Origin: Rhynchonema sp. JSB1_4
Taxonomy: Eukaryota > Nematoda > Chromadorea > Monhysterida > Xyalidae
DNA: 64,000 bases
Direction of reading: 5' to 3'
Assembly: GCA_030248065.1 (NCBI GenBank)
Contig: JASAMV010001023.1
Coordinates: forward strand, 1-64,000
Each line of letters starts with the position of its first letter. The first letter of the stretch is position 1. The notes under the pieces were generated by a model. The model was not told the origin of the DNA. It worked only from the letters and a program-made list of their open reading frames with translations, and searched no databases. Shown here one piece after another: positions 1 to 10,300 of this stretch. A program made the position numbers and the translations under genes.

Positions 1-156
1 CGTAAAGGAAAGGTGAAACGAGGCGAAACATTGATCAAGCATGGGTCGCTGGTGACGGGACGCTTCGTTCCCAGTGACAGACCGTCCCGCACACCTCGGC
101 CTGTGCCGGACGACGCGGTTTGTTTCACTTTCGTCCTCGATAACGCCTACAAGTAA
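1..156 (+). CDS. 3'-terminal exon of an unidentified gene (partial)
   Basis: Frame 1 is open from the window edge to a TAA at 154-156 and gives 51 residues rich in codons ending in G or C, like the confirmed exons nearby. The peptide is basic and proline-rich in the middle and ends with a hydrophobic strand, DDAVCFTFVLDNAYK. That ending looks like the terminal beta-strand of a beta-sandwich domain such as a GOLD domain, but this is only a resemblance. The 5' part lies outside the window, so neither the start nor the family can be given. It is most likely the end of a gene on the same strand as HIBADH. Confidence 0.5.
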   Translation, partial: RKGKVKRGETLIKHGSLVTGRFVPSDRPSRTPRPVPDDAVCFTFVLDNAYK

Positions 157-318
157 TTGTCTGGCGGTAGACAAGTGCGGGAAGCTCGAATTTGCTGTCC
201 GTTTCGTTCTAAAACTTTTCTGGAGCTTCGAAATGAACACCGCAACACCTTGATGAAGATTCTGAAACAACGCCGATATTGCCCATCAATATATTTCTGG
301 GTATTATAAGGGCCAGGA

Positions 319-611
319 GAGTGTAGTTCCTGGTCCGGCGGGGAATTTAGTGTACGAAAATTTGACCTATTTTTACCCGTTTTTGGAAAAAATTCTGCAT
401 AAATAGGGTATTTTGGCGACTTTTGAGAACATTGACCTGAAAATCACACATTTTAGGCCTAAAAATGTCCATTTTAGGCCTAAAAATGGCCGTTTTAGGC
501 AAAAATTGGGGAAATTAGTATACTCGGAGGGGAAATTAATGTAGTAGTGTACCTTGGTCGGGGAAATTAGTGTACCTTAGGGGGTCCCCCCTCCCCCCAG
601 GAACTACACTG
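319..611. mobile_element. hAT-like MITE, family A copy 1
   Basis: The ends are inverted copies of (C/G)AGTGTAGTTCC(T/C)GG. The flanks carry the same 8 bp, GGCCAGGA, at 311-318 and 612-619, a perfect target duplication. An 8-bp duplication with CAG-type ends is the hallmark of hAT transposons. The interior is AT-rich with repeats of TTTTAGGCCTAAAAATG and has no transposase reading frame, so the element is non-autonomous. Confidence 0.85.
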
Positions 612-932
612 GGCCAGGAGCTCAAATTTGATGTTCGTTTTATTTCTAGATGCTCGATATGAGAGTCACAGGCAACAGTCGGGCGGGACGCTGAATCAGG
701 CTTTTTGCAAAGTTAACGGGGTGCGTGCAACTTGTATTGCTCCCAAATGTCCGAAAAACGACTGATTTAAATGTAAACTGACCAAAATCTGGGTGCAATT
801 GGCACCTAAGCAGGCAGAAAAACAGGTAGCTGAAATCGAGCTAATCTTGTTCTGGGAGTAAGCAAGTGCAGGATCTTGTCTTTGACATCTACGTTGTCCA
901 AGGGCCTTCTTGACCATAGACACAGTGAGGTA
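612..932. other. Non-coding interval
   Basis: No gene, conserved reading frame or repeat could be recognised here. The only open frame (minus strand, about 80 codons) has no splice-site support and no recognisable motif. Confidence 0.5.
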
Positions 933-1208
933 TTGGTCGCACAATGACTTTATAAGAATTGGTCAAATTTTTTTCCTGAATCGTAAAGAGGGAAAGTGAC
1001 GGGGTGGTGACGTTGCGTTGCGTGATCGCACACAAAGCATGTATAGTAAAGAGAATGTTTCAGACCTGTGGCAACGAGGTTGATCTGCTAAATTATTTTC
1101 AGCTGAAAATGTTTTGTGAGAATCACAAATAGCACAATGGTTAAGAGTGACTGAACGTGAAAATCAGGATTGATTTGATGAATTCTTATATAGTCATTGT
1201 GCGACCAA
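933..1208 (-). mobile_element. TA-target MITE 'TTGGTCGC' family, copy 1
   Basis: The ends TTGGTCGCACAATGACT and AGTCATTGTGCGACCAA are inverted repeats flanked by TA (931-932, 1209-1210), as expected for Tc1/mariner-type insertion. The interior has no transposase frame. It lies in the opposite orientation to the copies at 23937 and 28234, judged by the side carrying CCTGAATCGTAAAG. Confidence 0.85.
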
Positions 1209-1314
1209 TAACTGATGTGACTCCGATAGGGTTAGCACCCACAGTCAGTGCATCAACGGATGCACTAAAGTAGAATTTGATGTCTGGGTGGGGATTGGGG
1301 GGGGTAGCCCCAGT

Positions 1315-1831
1315 CAGTGTTGGAGGTATTGGTCGCACAATGACTATATGAGAATCCATCCCCATATTTTTCCTACATCGGCAAGGAGGGTTTCTGGCGA
1401 TTTTTTCAAATTGAATCAGGTTTTGACAAGGAGTTATTTTCTCTTTCTTTTCCCGCTTTATTTAGCGGGAGTGATCAACGTCAACGTGTGTGTGTTGTAT
1501 ATCGATTTCACACAAGCATACATACGTGGCTACAGTAACCCGAGCACGAACCATTTCGGTTGCGTAGAATTAAGGGTGAAACTTCTGCACACGTGTGTTT
1601 CTCATTCTTCTGACTGATAAGCATGCAAAGTTCTTGTCAAAACCTGGTTCAATTTGAAAAAAATGCCAAATATCCGCCTTTTCAATGCAGGAAAATTAAG
1701 GGGATGGATTCTCATGTAGTCATTGTGCGACCAATACTCTGGAGGGATGATACCTACTGTACCGGGCTCGGAGAGGGGGATACCTACTGTACTGGGGGGG
1801 GCTACCCCCCAAACCCCCCACCTCCAACACG
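1315..1831. mobile_element. hAT-like MITE, family B copy 1 (interrupted)
   Basis: The left end is CAGTGTTGGAGGTA and the right end is CCTCCAACACG, where one T of the expected CCAACACTG is lost. The 8-bp target duplication GCCCCAGT is at 1307-1314 and 1832-1839. Another element (1329-1734) sits inside its left end. The remaining right part contains the family's GGATACCTACTGTAC direct repeats. The copy itself landed in the first bases of an older family A element whose remainder starts at 1840. Confidence 0.8.
1329..1734. mobile_element. TTGGTCGC-family MITE nested in family B hAT copy
   Basis: The 406-bp element has terminal inverted repeats TTGGTCGCACAATGACTA and its complement, continuing into GAGAATCCATCCCC, and TA duplications at 1327-1328 and 1735-1736. 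The paralogous empty site, GTTGGAGGTACTCTGGAGGG, is intact in the other family B copy at 2251-2270. Comparing the two shows exactly one element plus one TA added. It is longer and more diverged inside than the 272-276-bp copies. Confidence 0.88.
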
Positions 1832-1835
1832 GCCC

Positions 1836-2095
1836 CAGTGTAGTTCCTGGTCGGGCGCAGCGGTTAGTGTACCTACCCCTTTTTTCCGTGCGGCGGTTAG
1901 TGTACCTCCCTGGGGGGAAGGGGGAAGACCCAAATGCAGGAAAAAGTCACTTTTTGAGGTAGAAAATTTGACCGATTTTTGCCCCTTTTTGGAAAAAATC
2001 TCCATAAAAGGGGTATTTTGGCGACTATTGACATCATTGGCCTAAAATCACCCATTTTAGGCCTAAAAATGCCCATTTTTAGGCCTAAGGATGCC
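1836..2095. mobile_element. hAT-like MITE family A remnant
   Basis: The 5' end CAGTGTAGTTCCTGG is followed by the family interior (GTTAGTGTACC, then GAAAATTTGACC, GGTATTTTGGCGAC and TTTAGGCCTAAAAATG repeats), parallel to copies at 319 and 8727. No right inverted end was found, so the copy is truncated at about 2095. Its left tip was split by the family B insertion. Confidence 0.7.
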
Positions 2096-2247
2096 GAGAC
2101 GTGGATACAGTACCAGGTGTGTAAGAATTCAGGGTGATACGGTATGGTCTAAGAGTGCAAAGCACGGCTGGTTTGCCTTTCGATCCTCGCCCGGGGCGGG
2201 GGTGCCACCTTGCGGGGGCGGTGGGTATTTCTAGGGTAGGTGCCAAA

Positions 2248-2677
2248 CAGTGTTGGAGGTACTCTGGAGGGGGATACCTAGTGTACCGCGCTCGGAGAGG
2301 GGGGATACCTACTGTACCAGAGCCGATGGCCTGGGGGGGGGGTTATGTACCTAGGGGGGTTTGGGGGGTTGGGGGGGGTTAGGTCGGGGTAAAATTTTTA
2401 ATGTGTTTATTATGGGGGGAAGTATAGGTTTTGCGCGGGTAGCGCGCGAATTTGGGGTAATTTGAGGTAAAAACCACTGATTTTACACTAATTTTGGCCA
2501 TTTTGGTCAAAAATTGGCACTTTTGAGGCAAAATCGGGGGGATACCTACTGTACCGGGGTGAAAATCGGGGGGATACCTACTGTACCATGCCAAACATCG
2601 GGGGGGATACCTACTGTACCAGGCGAGGGGGATACCTACTGTACTGTAGGTACAAACCCCCCCCACCTCCAACACTG
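2248..2677. mobile_element. hAT-like MITE, family B copy 2 (intact)
   Basis: The ends CAGTGTTGGAGGT and ACCTCCAACACTG are perfect inverted repeats, and the 8-bp duplication GTGCCAAA lies at 2240-2247 and 2678-2685. Both subterminal regions carry direct repeats of GGGGATACCTACTGTACC, likely transposase-binding arrays in the ancestral element. There is no transposase frame in its 430 bp. Confidence 0.88.
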
Positions 2678-2685
2678 GTGCCAAA

Positions 2686-3052
2686 GCCAAGGTGGGGCTG
2701 GGGCTGCCTTTTGGTGTCCGACTGGTACGAAAAGTGTGGGCGCCACTTTTTTTCAACAAACCCACATCAATACCTTCAACAGTCCGATAGAGACACTGAT
2801 AATGAACCAGAACGCCAAAGAAATAAGTGCAAGTTTGAAATTGACACGGATAATTGTTTCCTTTCCGAATCAGGCACCGATGTTTTCTTAAAGATTTCTA
2901 TCTCCTCTAATGAAATGAATTCCATGATATGATACCGCCGCATTCAGCGTTTTTTAAAAGTGCTTTGCTTGTTTTTTAAAAAAAAGTCGCCACTTTTTTT
3001 AAAATATATTGAGCATAAGATATTTTCGTTCGACTTTGTCCCCAGAATGCAC
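2686..3052. other. Non-coding interval
   Basis: AT-rich spacer between two mobile elements. Short open frames overlap element sequence and show no splice-site or motif support. Confidence 0.5.
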
Positions 3053-3060
3053 GAAATCTG

Positions 3061-4463
3061 GGCGCTCGTTTAGAATATTCTGCCGTGGCATTTTTTCCAA
3101 AATTTCACGGCAGAATATTCTATATTCTGCCGTAACTAGTATAGAATATTCTGCCGAAAAAATAAAAATAAAATTTGTTCATATAGTAATACAGAGGGCC
3201 TGGTTCTGTGATACTTCAATACACAAAACTCCGCTTTATCATACATTTAGAATATTCTGCCCTCGGCAGACTATTCTAAACTAGGGCATAGCTTACGTTT
3301 AGAACATTCTGCCGAATCGTTGATTCGTTTAGAACATTCTGCCGTTGGCATGCTGTTCTAAACTAGATTAAAACTTACATTTAGAATGTTCTGCCGAAAC
3401 ATATTGTACGTTTAGATCATTCTGCCGAAATTATGCACCCTTCACGGCTCCAGAAACGACAATCCACATCTCTTCCTGGCTGGTGCCTAAGCCTAAGCCT
3501 AAACGCAAAGGAAAGGGAAGCGATCAAGTGTTTGGCTCTGACTTCCTTTGCGTTTAGGCTTTGGCTTAGGCTATACTTGCGGGCCGGAAAAAAAACCGTT
3601 TTTTTTTCCGGAAAAAAACCGAAAAAAACCGTTTTTTTTCCGAGGCCCGGAAAAATACGTTTTTATTTTTCCGGAAATTTTTCCAAGTGGCAACTTTTGG
3701 AAAAAAAACGGTTTTTTTCCAAAAATTTTCGAGATATTTTCAAAGGTTGCGAAAGGATGTTGTCAAAACCAATGTAAATCGGTGCTAAACAGTTCAAAAT
3801 GAGCACTTTTTAATCTGCAAGTGCATTTTTAGCCTGTTTCAGGCCATTTCCCGATAAAATTTTCTCCAAAATACGCGTTTTTGGACCATGGGTATCCTTA
3901 AGTACTGGAAAAATATTTGGAAAAAAACGGTTTTTTTCCGGAAAAAAAACGGTTTTTTTCCAAAAATATATTTTGCGGAAAAATACGCAAGTATAGCTTA
4001 GGCACCAGCCAGGAAGAGATGTGGTAATTGGTGATTTCTGGGGTCGTGTTTTTTTGGCAGAAGAACCATCTAAACGTATCATATGTTTCGGCAGAACATT
4101 CTTAATGTAGGTTTCAATCTAGTCTGGAACAGTATGCCGACGGCAGAATATTCTAAACGTGTCAACGTCAAGCGGTTCGGCAGAATGTTCTAAACGTAAC
4201 CTATGTCCTGGTTTAGAATAGTCTGCCGAGGGCAGAATATTCTAAACGTAACTTGTGATCTAGTTTAGAATAGTATGCCAGCGAAAAAAACAGGTTTGTG
4301 CGAATGCATCGAACTGTCACCCAACCTAAGGGGCCATCACGAGTATAAACATACATTATTTTCGGCAGAACATTCTATACTAGTTACGGCACGGCAGAAT
4401 GTAGAATATTCTGCCGTAAAATTTTAGAAAAAATGCTAGGGCAGAATGTTCTAAACGAGCGCC
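3061..4463. mobile_element. Foldback element with long tandem-repeat arms
   Basis: The element begins GGCGCTCGTTTAGAA and ends with the complement. Each arm (about 3061-3435 and 4080-4463) is an array of degenerate copies of CGTTTAGAACATTCTGCCG. The arms converge on a central palindrome built from GCCTAAGCC units and the segment CATCTCTTCCTGGCTGGTGCC. Flanks GAAATCTG (3053-3060) and GAAATTCTG (4464-4472) look like an imperfect 8-9-bp target duplication. The architecture matches foldback transposons: very long, internally repetitive inverted arms. There is no coding capacity. A second element is nested at 3572-3995. The right end lies 142 bp before the HIBADH start codon. Confidence 0.82.
3572..3995. 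mobile_element. TATACT-family element nested in the foldback element
   Basis: The ends TATACTTGCG and CGCAAGTATA are inverted repeats, and the 8-bp GCTTAGGC is duplicated at 3564-3571 and 3996-4003. Removing the element and one duplication restores the foldback's central palindrome. The interior consists of inverted A-run/T-run hairpins of the type CCGGAAAAAAACCGTTTTTT. A related element is at 21767-22209. The ends are not the CAG of hAT elements, and I do not recognise a described superfamily. Confidence 0.8.
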
Positions 4464-4604
4464 GAAATTCTGCTCAATTTGAATTTTCACCCCAAAACAC
4501 AAAAATTTTTGCCCGAAAGTAGTTTATGTTTATAATTAAAAACCGTTTTATTTCCAATTTTTTTCGGAGCCCGATAATTTTTGAAAAAAAATTGATCGAC
4601 AAGA

Positions 4605-6742
4605 ATGTCAAAGATCGGTTTCATCGGCTTGGGCAACATGGGACTGCACATGGCCCGCAATCTGATGCGCAACGGTCACAAACTGACAGTGTTTGATGTG
4701 ATGTCGAAGCCAGTGGAAACGCTTCAGGTTCGTGAAGTCCGTGTTGTACTTGTACCTTCCACCTGTAATTCGAAGGTGAGCAGGAATACAGCCACCGGAT
4801 TAGAGCCCCATCGATGGAATAAAACCCTTGAGTTTGGACTTTGGATTGGAAAGTCATCAATCTCTTTGAAGGAGGCCATGCAGTTAATTGATTATTTTAG
4901 TCAGAAGGCGCACAGGCAGCAAAATCGCCAGCAGAAGTTGCAGCTTCGTGCCAGCAAATCGTGACCATGCTGCCCTCAAGCCCACATGTGCAAAAGGCGT
5001 ATGCTGGAAAGGACGGCATTTTTAGGTTCGTTTTTGTGAACGACTTCAGTGCGTTCGAATGAAAAAAGACGGTGTTTTAGAGTTTATTGTCGGAAATAGA
5101 ACCCCCCATTAATTGAACCCCACCTAAATGGCTCGAAATCAAAAATAGAACCCCCCATTAATTGACCCCCATTAATAGAACCCCACCCCACCCCCAACCT
5201 TCACCGTACCACAGATTAGTGGTATGGTAAGGCTATGCTGTCATGTCAAACGTTGTCTAAGCTTGCGTACACAACAGAATACAGCTTTTTAAGCATAATT
5301 GCCGCTGTTAAAGTTAAAAAATACCGAAAACAAGCCAATTTTAGGGGCATTATTAACAATGATTTTTTTCGTCGGGGGACCAAATGAAAAATATAACCAC
5401 CCCCACGTAAAAGCGCAAGTTGCGCCAAGAAACCGTCATCGTTTAAAAAAAACTATTGAGCAGTGGTGGCTACCGAACCTAATGTACCACGCAAATGAAT
5501 GTTGACGAGCGAGCAGCAAACAGCTAAACAATTTCAGCTCAATACAACCCAATACGATCTGCATGGACAGCAGCACCATTGATCCCAGCGTGTCGCAAGA
5601 AATGTCAAAGCAAGCCATTCAGCGCAAATCACATTATCTCGATGCACCCGTCTCTGGGGGTGAGTGGTCGATTCATTTGCTTGCTGCTGTTCTCATTCTA
5701 GGCTCATATCTCCCAGTGTGAAAGAACCTGTCGGCGATGTGCGCCGATTCTAGTAATATTATCCAGCGAAAACATCAAGTTTGAAAAAATAAATCGTGCA
5801 TGTCCAAAGGAGGCAAAGAGAAAAGGGGAGCAAAGAAAAAAAAAAAAAAAAAAAAAAAATAAAAAAAACCCCCCCCCCCCCCCCCCCCCCTACATCATAA
5901 ATCTGTACAGTTGCGCAGGTGTTGTGGCGGCGGAGAATGCCAAGCTGACATTTATGGTTGGTGGCGACAAGACGCAATTTGACAAAATCGAGTCCGTACT
6001 GGCGTTGATGGGCGCCAACGTTGTGTACACGGGTGCCAGTGGCACGGGACAGGCGGCCAAGATCTGCAATAATATGCTCTTGGCCATCAGCATGATTGGC
6101 GTGTCGGAAACTATGAATCTGGGACAAAGGTCTGCTGCGTTTATCGCGGTCTTGTGGGCCGGCCCCTACTACTATTTTTCCCACCCAAACCGGCGGAAAA
6201 AAATACACGCACCTAGATTTTCTCAGGCGCTGGAAACTACAGTTTTTCTGCAAGCTTATATGTGCACAGCAACTGGTCAAAAATGCACCTAAAATTGCGT
6301 TGCACCTAAAATTACAAACTACACGTGTTATGTTTGCAGACTGGGTCTAGACGCGAAAATGCTGGCCAAAATCCTCAACTCATCGTCGGGTCGTTGCTGG
6401 TCGAGCGACACGTACAACCCGGTGCCCGGTGTGATCGACGGCGTGCCTTCCAGTCGTGATTATCAGGGTGGATTCGGCACAAAGTTGATGACAAAGGTAT
6501 GTTCCCGGGGGAAGTTGGCCTCAAATATTGAAACAAAGCAACGGTTCTCTCAATCTTGTGCTGAAATACAAAATTGTTGTCATTCATAGGATCTCGGTTT
6601 GGCGCAGAATGCAGCGACGACCACACAAACGCCCACCCCACTCGGCTCACTAGCGCATCAGTTGTATCGTGTGTTGTGCGAGACGCAATACGGAGAGAAG
6701 GACTTTTCGTCGGTTTATCAATTTCTGAAAAAGTCGTCCTAG
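4605..6742 (+). CDS. HIBADH: 3-hydroxyisobutyrate dehydrogenase
   Basis: This enzyme of valine breakdown oxidises 3-hydroxyisobutyrate to methylmalonate semialdehyde with NAD+. Six exons close in phase: 4605-4727, 4901-5025, 5538-5659, 5919-6129, 6340-6496 and 6590-6742, giving 296 residues. The NAD-binding loop GLGNMG is at residues 8-13, the substrate-binding DAPVSGG near 117-123, and the family motif [12 protein letters not shown] holds the catalytic lysine near 171. [17 protein letters not shown] and the end [12 protein letters not shown] match animal HIBADH. The animal enzyme is mitochondrial, yet this model begins [10 protein letters not shown] with no transit peptide. Either an upstream targeting exon was missed or the protein is not imported. 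Intron 2 carries an element remnant (5087-5410), and intron 3 has a poly-A/poly-C tract close to the splice acceptor. Confidence 0.95.
5087..5410. mobile_element. TTGTCGG-family MITE remnant in HIBADH intron 2
   Basis: The left end TTGTCGGAAATAGAACCCC is preceded by TA (5085-5086). The interior matches the complement of 21500-22338 (for example TAAGCATAATTGCCGCTGTT and CAACCTTCACCGTACCAC). The right inverted end is missing, so the copy is truncated. It preserves the uninterrupted sequence that a TATACT element later entered in the 21.5-kb copy. Confidence 0.78.
5836..5890 (+). repeat. Homopolymer tract (A then C) in HIBADH intron 3
   Basis: A run of A (5836-5868, broken by one T at 5860) is followed directly by about 22 C residues. 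It ends 28 bp before the acceptor of exon 4 at 5919. Run lengths of this kind are unstable and hard to sequence, so they may be wrong. Confidence 0.9.
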
Positions 6743-7301
6743 GTTGATTGATCATCACCTTACTATTTCCGACCTCGATACAAAGCACAACATTCTTGAG
6801 TTTGTTATATGTTAGTGGTTTGTCGATATTGCGGTGGCTTTACATTGTTTTTCTAAAACGAAAGTGTTGTTCAACGGGGCTCACATGTTGTCCATATTAT
6901 CCAGTTCGATGTTGGTGATATTCGCACCTTGTTTCAAACAGATTCCAGCAATGGAGCTTGCAGGTATCTTCTTGAATGTTTGTTTCAGAAGTTATTTGTT
7001 GCTCATGTTTATCTATTGTCCTTGCCACGACAGGTTCTGGTGAATGAAATTGGACTAGTCGATTGGTGTCATATTTTTCCCTCTTGTACCTGCTAAATGG
7101 TTGGTCACTGACCTAATCCATGTTTGTATCTGACTGATTGAGATATGCTTGCGGCATAATAGTCACGCTTGAAAAAGCGTTTATTTTTAAATCAAACATT
7201 TTTCCAGAAAAACATCAACAGTCATGCATTTTACTTTAGTCAGTCAGTCATGTGAAGATCGTAATGCCACGGCAGGCTGACTAATTCGATGTGATCGCTT
7301 G
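6743..7301. other. HIBADH-EXTL3 intergenic region
   Basis: 560 bp separate the HIBADH stop from the EXTL3 start on the same strand. The stretch must hold the 3' UTR of one and the promoter and 5' UTR of the other. I see no further gene, repeat or clear core-promoter motif. Confidence 0.6.
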
Positions 7302-10300
7302 ATGAGCATGCGTCGTCGCGTGTGCCCCAGCTGCCGCCTGTTGAGTGCCATGGTGATCGGGCTGAGTGTGCTGTTGTTGTGCTCGTTGCTGTTACATCGA
7401 TGGCTGTTGAATTCTGGCGGCAGCAGTAATGGCGATGGACAGGACGATAGCGCCAGCGAAATGAATAGGAGGCAAATCGAGGCACTCAAATATAGGTTGG
7501 CGTTGTTTTGCACAGTTATGGTCGGGCAATCCAAAGCTGCCGTCCATGGGTTTTCCGGATTGGCTGGTGTTATTTTTGCACAATGCGTTGCATGGACTGT
7601 TGGTGTTGACTGTTCTAATTAGTTACGGTGCTTTTGAGATATTGAATGCCAGCGGCCAGAATGAATACTTTTTCTGCCAAATGCCATTCAGTATCAAACA
7701 AATGCGAACATCGTTTCAGCCTGTCGAATCGTCACGATCCGTTCACCGACCACGACGATGACGCAATGCTGCAGCTGCACGGCGCAGACTTGAAGCTCAG
7801 AGTTGACGATCTGAATCGTATGCGTCTGTCGGTGTTGGCTGAGATGCGGACGTTGGAGGTTCGCTCAGACTGAGACTCGGACTTTTTTGGTTTGTATTTT
7901 TTATCTCAACGTTTTTAACGGAGTGAAGATGTTGTGCAGGTGAAGCGACATCAACTCCAGCAAGACATTGAACAGCACAATCGACACATCGAGACCTTAC
8001 AGGTCGACATTGGACACAAAAGTTGGTGTTTGTCATATATCAGCCATTCAACTGTCAAGTACCGAAAAGTATCGCATTGTTCCATTCTGTGCCACGACGT
8101 TCATTTCATTTCAGCCAATCAATTATCGAATTTACAAAAATCGATTGATCAAGCGCTGGTCGCCCAGCGCGACGCCGCCGAGCGCAATCGTCCGCCGGTT
8201 GCGTTGCCGTTGCCCATTTACGCGCAGCCAAATGCAGATGATAACAATGCCAAACCATCCAACACTGCCCGGTGCACCATGCACAGATGTTTCAACTGGC
8301 AGCGTTGCAGCATCACAACGCACGGTCTGGTGTATTTTTACGCGGATTCGCACTTGCCTGTGTGGGAGTCCGTTGATTTCGCCACTACGAACGCAACCGA
8401 GGCGTGTCTTTTCGTGCATATTCTGCGAACCAAAGCCGACGCCGCCGCATTTGATCCCGATTCGCTTGCACATTGGCAAGGCACCGGATTGAATCATGTA
8501 ATCTTGACATATTATCCACTGGTGACCGACCTGAATCTGGGCAACGCTATCTTGGTTGCTCCGGAGTTCAATGGTCGTCCGTTCCGACCGAAGTTCGACA
8601 TGGTTTCTCCGCGGTTGGAGACTTTATTGCGAGATGAAATTTCGCAATGGAATCAGTTTACACCGCTGTTGCCGTTGGGCAGAGAGGTTTGTGTGATGTG
8701 GTGCCTTTTATGTGTGCGCTGATCAGCAATGTAGTTCCTGGTCCGGCTGGGAAGTTAGTGCACCTCCCTACCTTTTCGGAGGGGAAATTAGTGTACCTCC
8801 CTGGGGGAAAGGGGGAAGACCCAAATTCAGGAAAAAGTCACTTTTTGAGGTTGAAAATTTGACCTATTTTTGCCCTTTTTTGAAAAAAATTCTTCATAAA
8901 AAGGGTATTTTGGCGTCTTGACCCCCCTCCCCCGGGAACTACACTGCTGATCAGCAACCGTTTCAATTATATCCTTTCAGTACCTGCTGTCGTTCGTTTG
9001 TGATCAAGCTCAACTGACTGCAGTGGATCACCATTTTGGTCGCAACTTCACGGCTGTGCTTCGTGCATTCCAAACGCATTCAGAAACCAAGGATAGATTC
9101 CACATTGATCTCGCGTGCGATGACAGCAACGCCTGTGCTCAATGTTTGTCAGCTGCCTTTGATTCGTAATCGATCACATCTTCCATTGTTTCGCTCTTTT
9201 TGTTGAAAATGAGGCTTTCTTGCAGCGTCCTACCTCAGTCGTACTTTGTTTGTGCTGGTCGTTTGCGCTGATTCGCTCACACCATGCCAAAACGTTGTCT
9301 TGCCTGCGTTGCAACATGGTCAGTAGATGAGCGGGCATTTCAGTTGCCAACATTCTTGGGGCACAAGTTGGTCACACATTTGCAGGTGCTGTGCCCGTGC
9401 TGATCGCGTGGGATCAATCGATAATCGATGGTCATCACCTGCCATTCGCTGCCGATCGTTTGATTGATTGGCAACGTGCTGTGCTGATGTTTCACGCAGC
9501 TCGCTTAACCGAGCTGCATTTCGTGTTGCGCTCAATTGACAACGTTGATCTGTTGAGCATGCGTCGTTTTGGAAGACTGATCTATGAACGTTACATGTCG
9601 AATGATCGAGGTTGGTAATTATAGCTGTAACACTGTCTTCCACGTTAAACAATCTGCCATTGTTCAATTCAGCGATTCTGCATACGGTGTTGAGCACATT
9701 GCGTGCCCGTCTGATGATTCCACCGCCATCAGTGCGCTACCCTGACGTTCAGGGTGTGTTTACAGACGCAGCCGATAAACTGCAGCCACCGCGTACCACT
9801 GAAGTGCCCGCCGTGAACAGCGATGATGAATATTTAGGTTCGGCTGGCTTTGTTGTACTTAATATGGATTGTGAACGTAATTGAATGAATGATTTGTCAT
9901 GACCATTTCGTTGGCAGGCCCAGTCGAACCAGCGTTGCCCAGCCCGCAATACGAGCGCAATTTCACCCAATTGTCGCTGCACAGTGATCACGTGTGGAAT
10001 GTGTTGTTCGAACCACACGTCAATCATCCGTCACTGCCGCTGGACGGACGTGTCTTGCCGTCTGAGGCACAATTCCATGGGGACACACAGTTTGGGTTCA
10101 GATCGATCGGAGATGGCATGGGTGGATCGGGCAGGGAATTCAGTCAGGCGTTGGGTGGCAATGTGCCCAGGGAGCAATTCACTGGTTGGTTATCATTGAG
10201 AGGGTGATACACAGTATGTGTGCTTGTTCAGCCTTCATTTCTGTTACTGTTTGTTATTCACAACTTTCAGCTGTGATTCTGACGTATGACCGTGAAATGG

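Noticed and set aside
310..620. 10-bp target duplications suggesting Mutator-like elements
   Set aside because: Apparent 10-bp repeats flank families A and C. Including the C/G end bases gives CAG ends and 8-bp duplications that fit all copies, including the 22342 element, which shares only 8 bp. hAT-like is therefore preferred.
2134..2765. Proline/glycine-rich open frames on both strands
   Set aside because: They translate the poly-G and GGATACC repeats of family B elements and are not genes.
3061..3440. CRISPR-like repeat array
   Set aside because: The AGAACATTCTGCCG units are degenerate, irregularly spaced and mirrored in the other arm; the host is a eukaryote. This is a foldback arm.
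5759..6280. Minus-strand frame through HIBADH intron and exon 4
   Set aside because: Antisense shadow of a HIBADH exon plus the A/C homopolymers; its glycine and phenylalanine runs are translated tracts.
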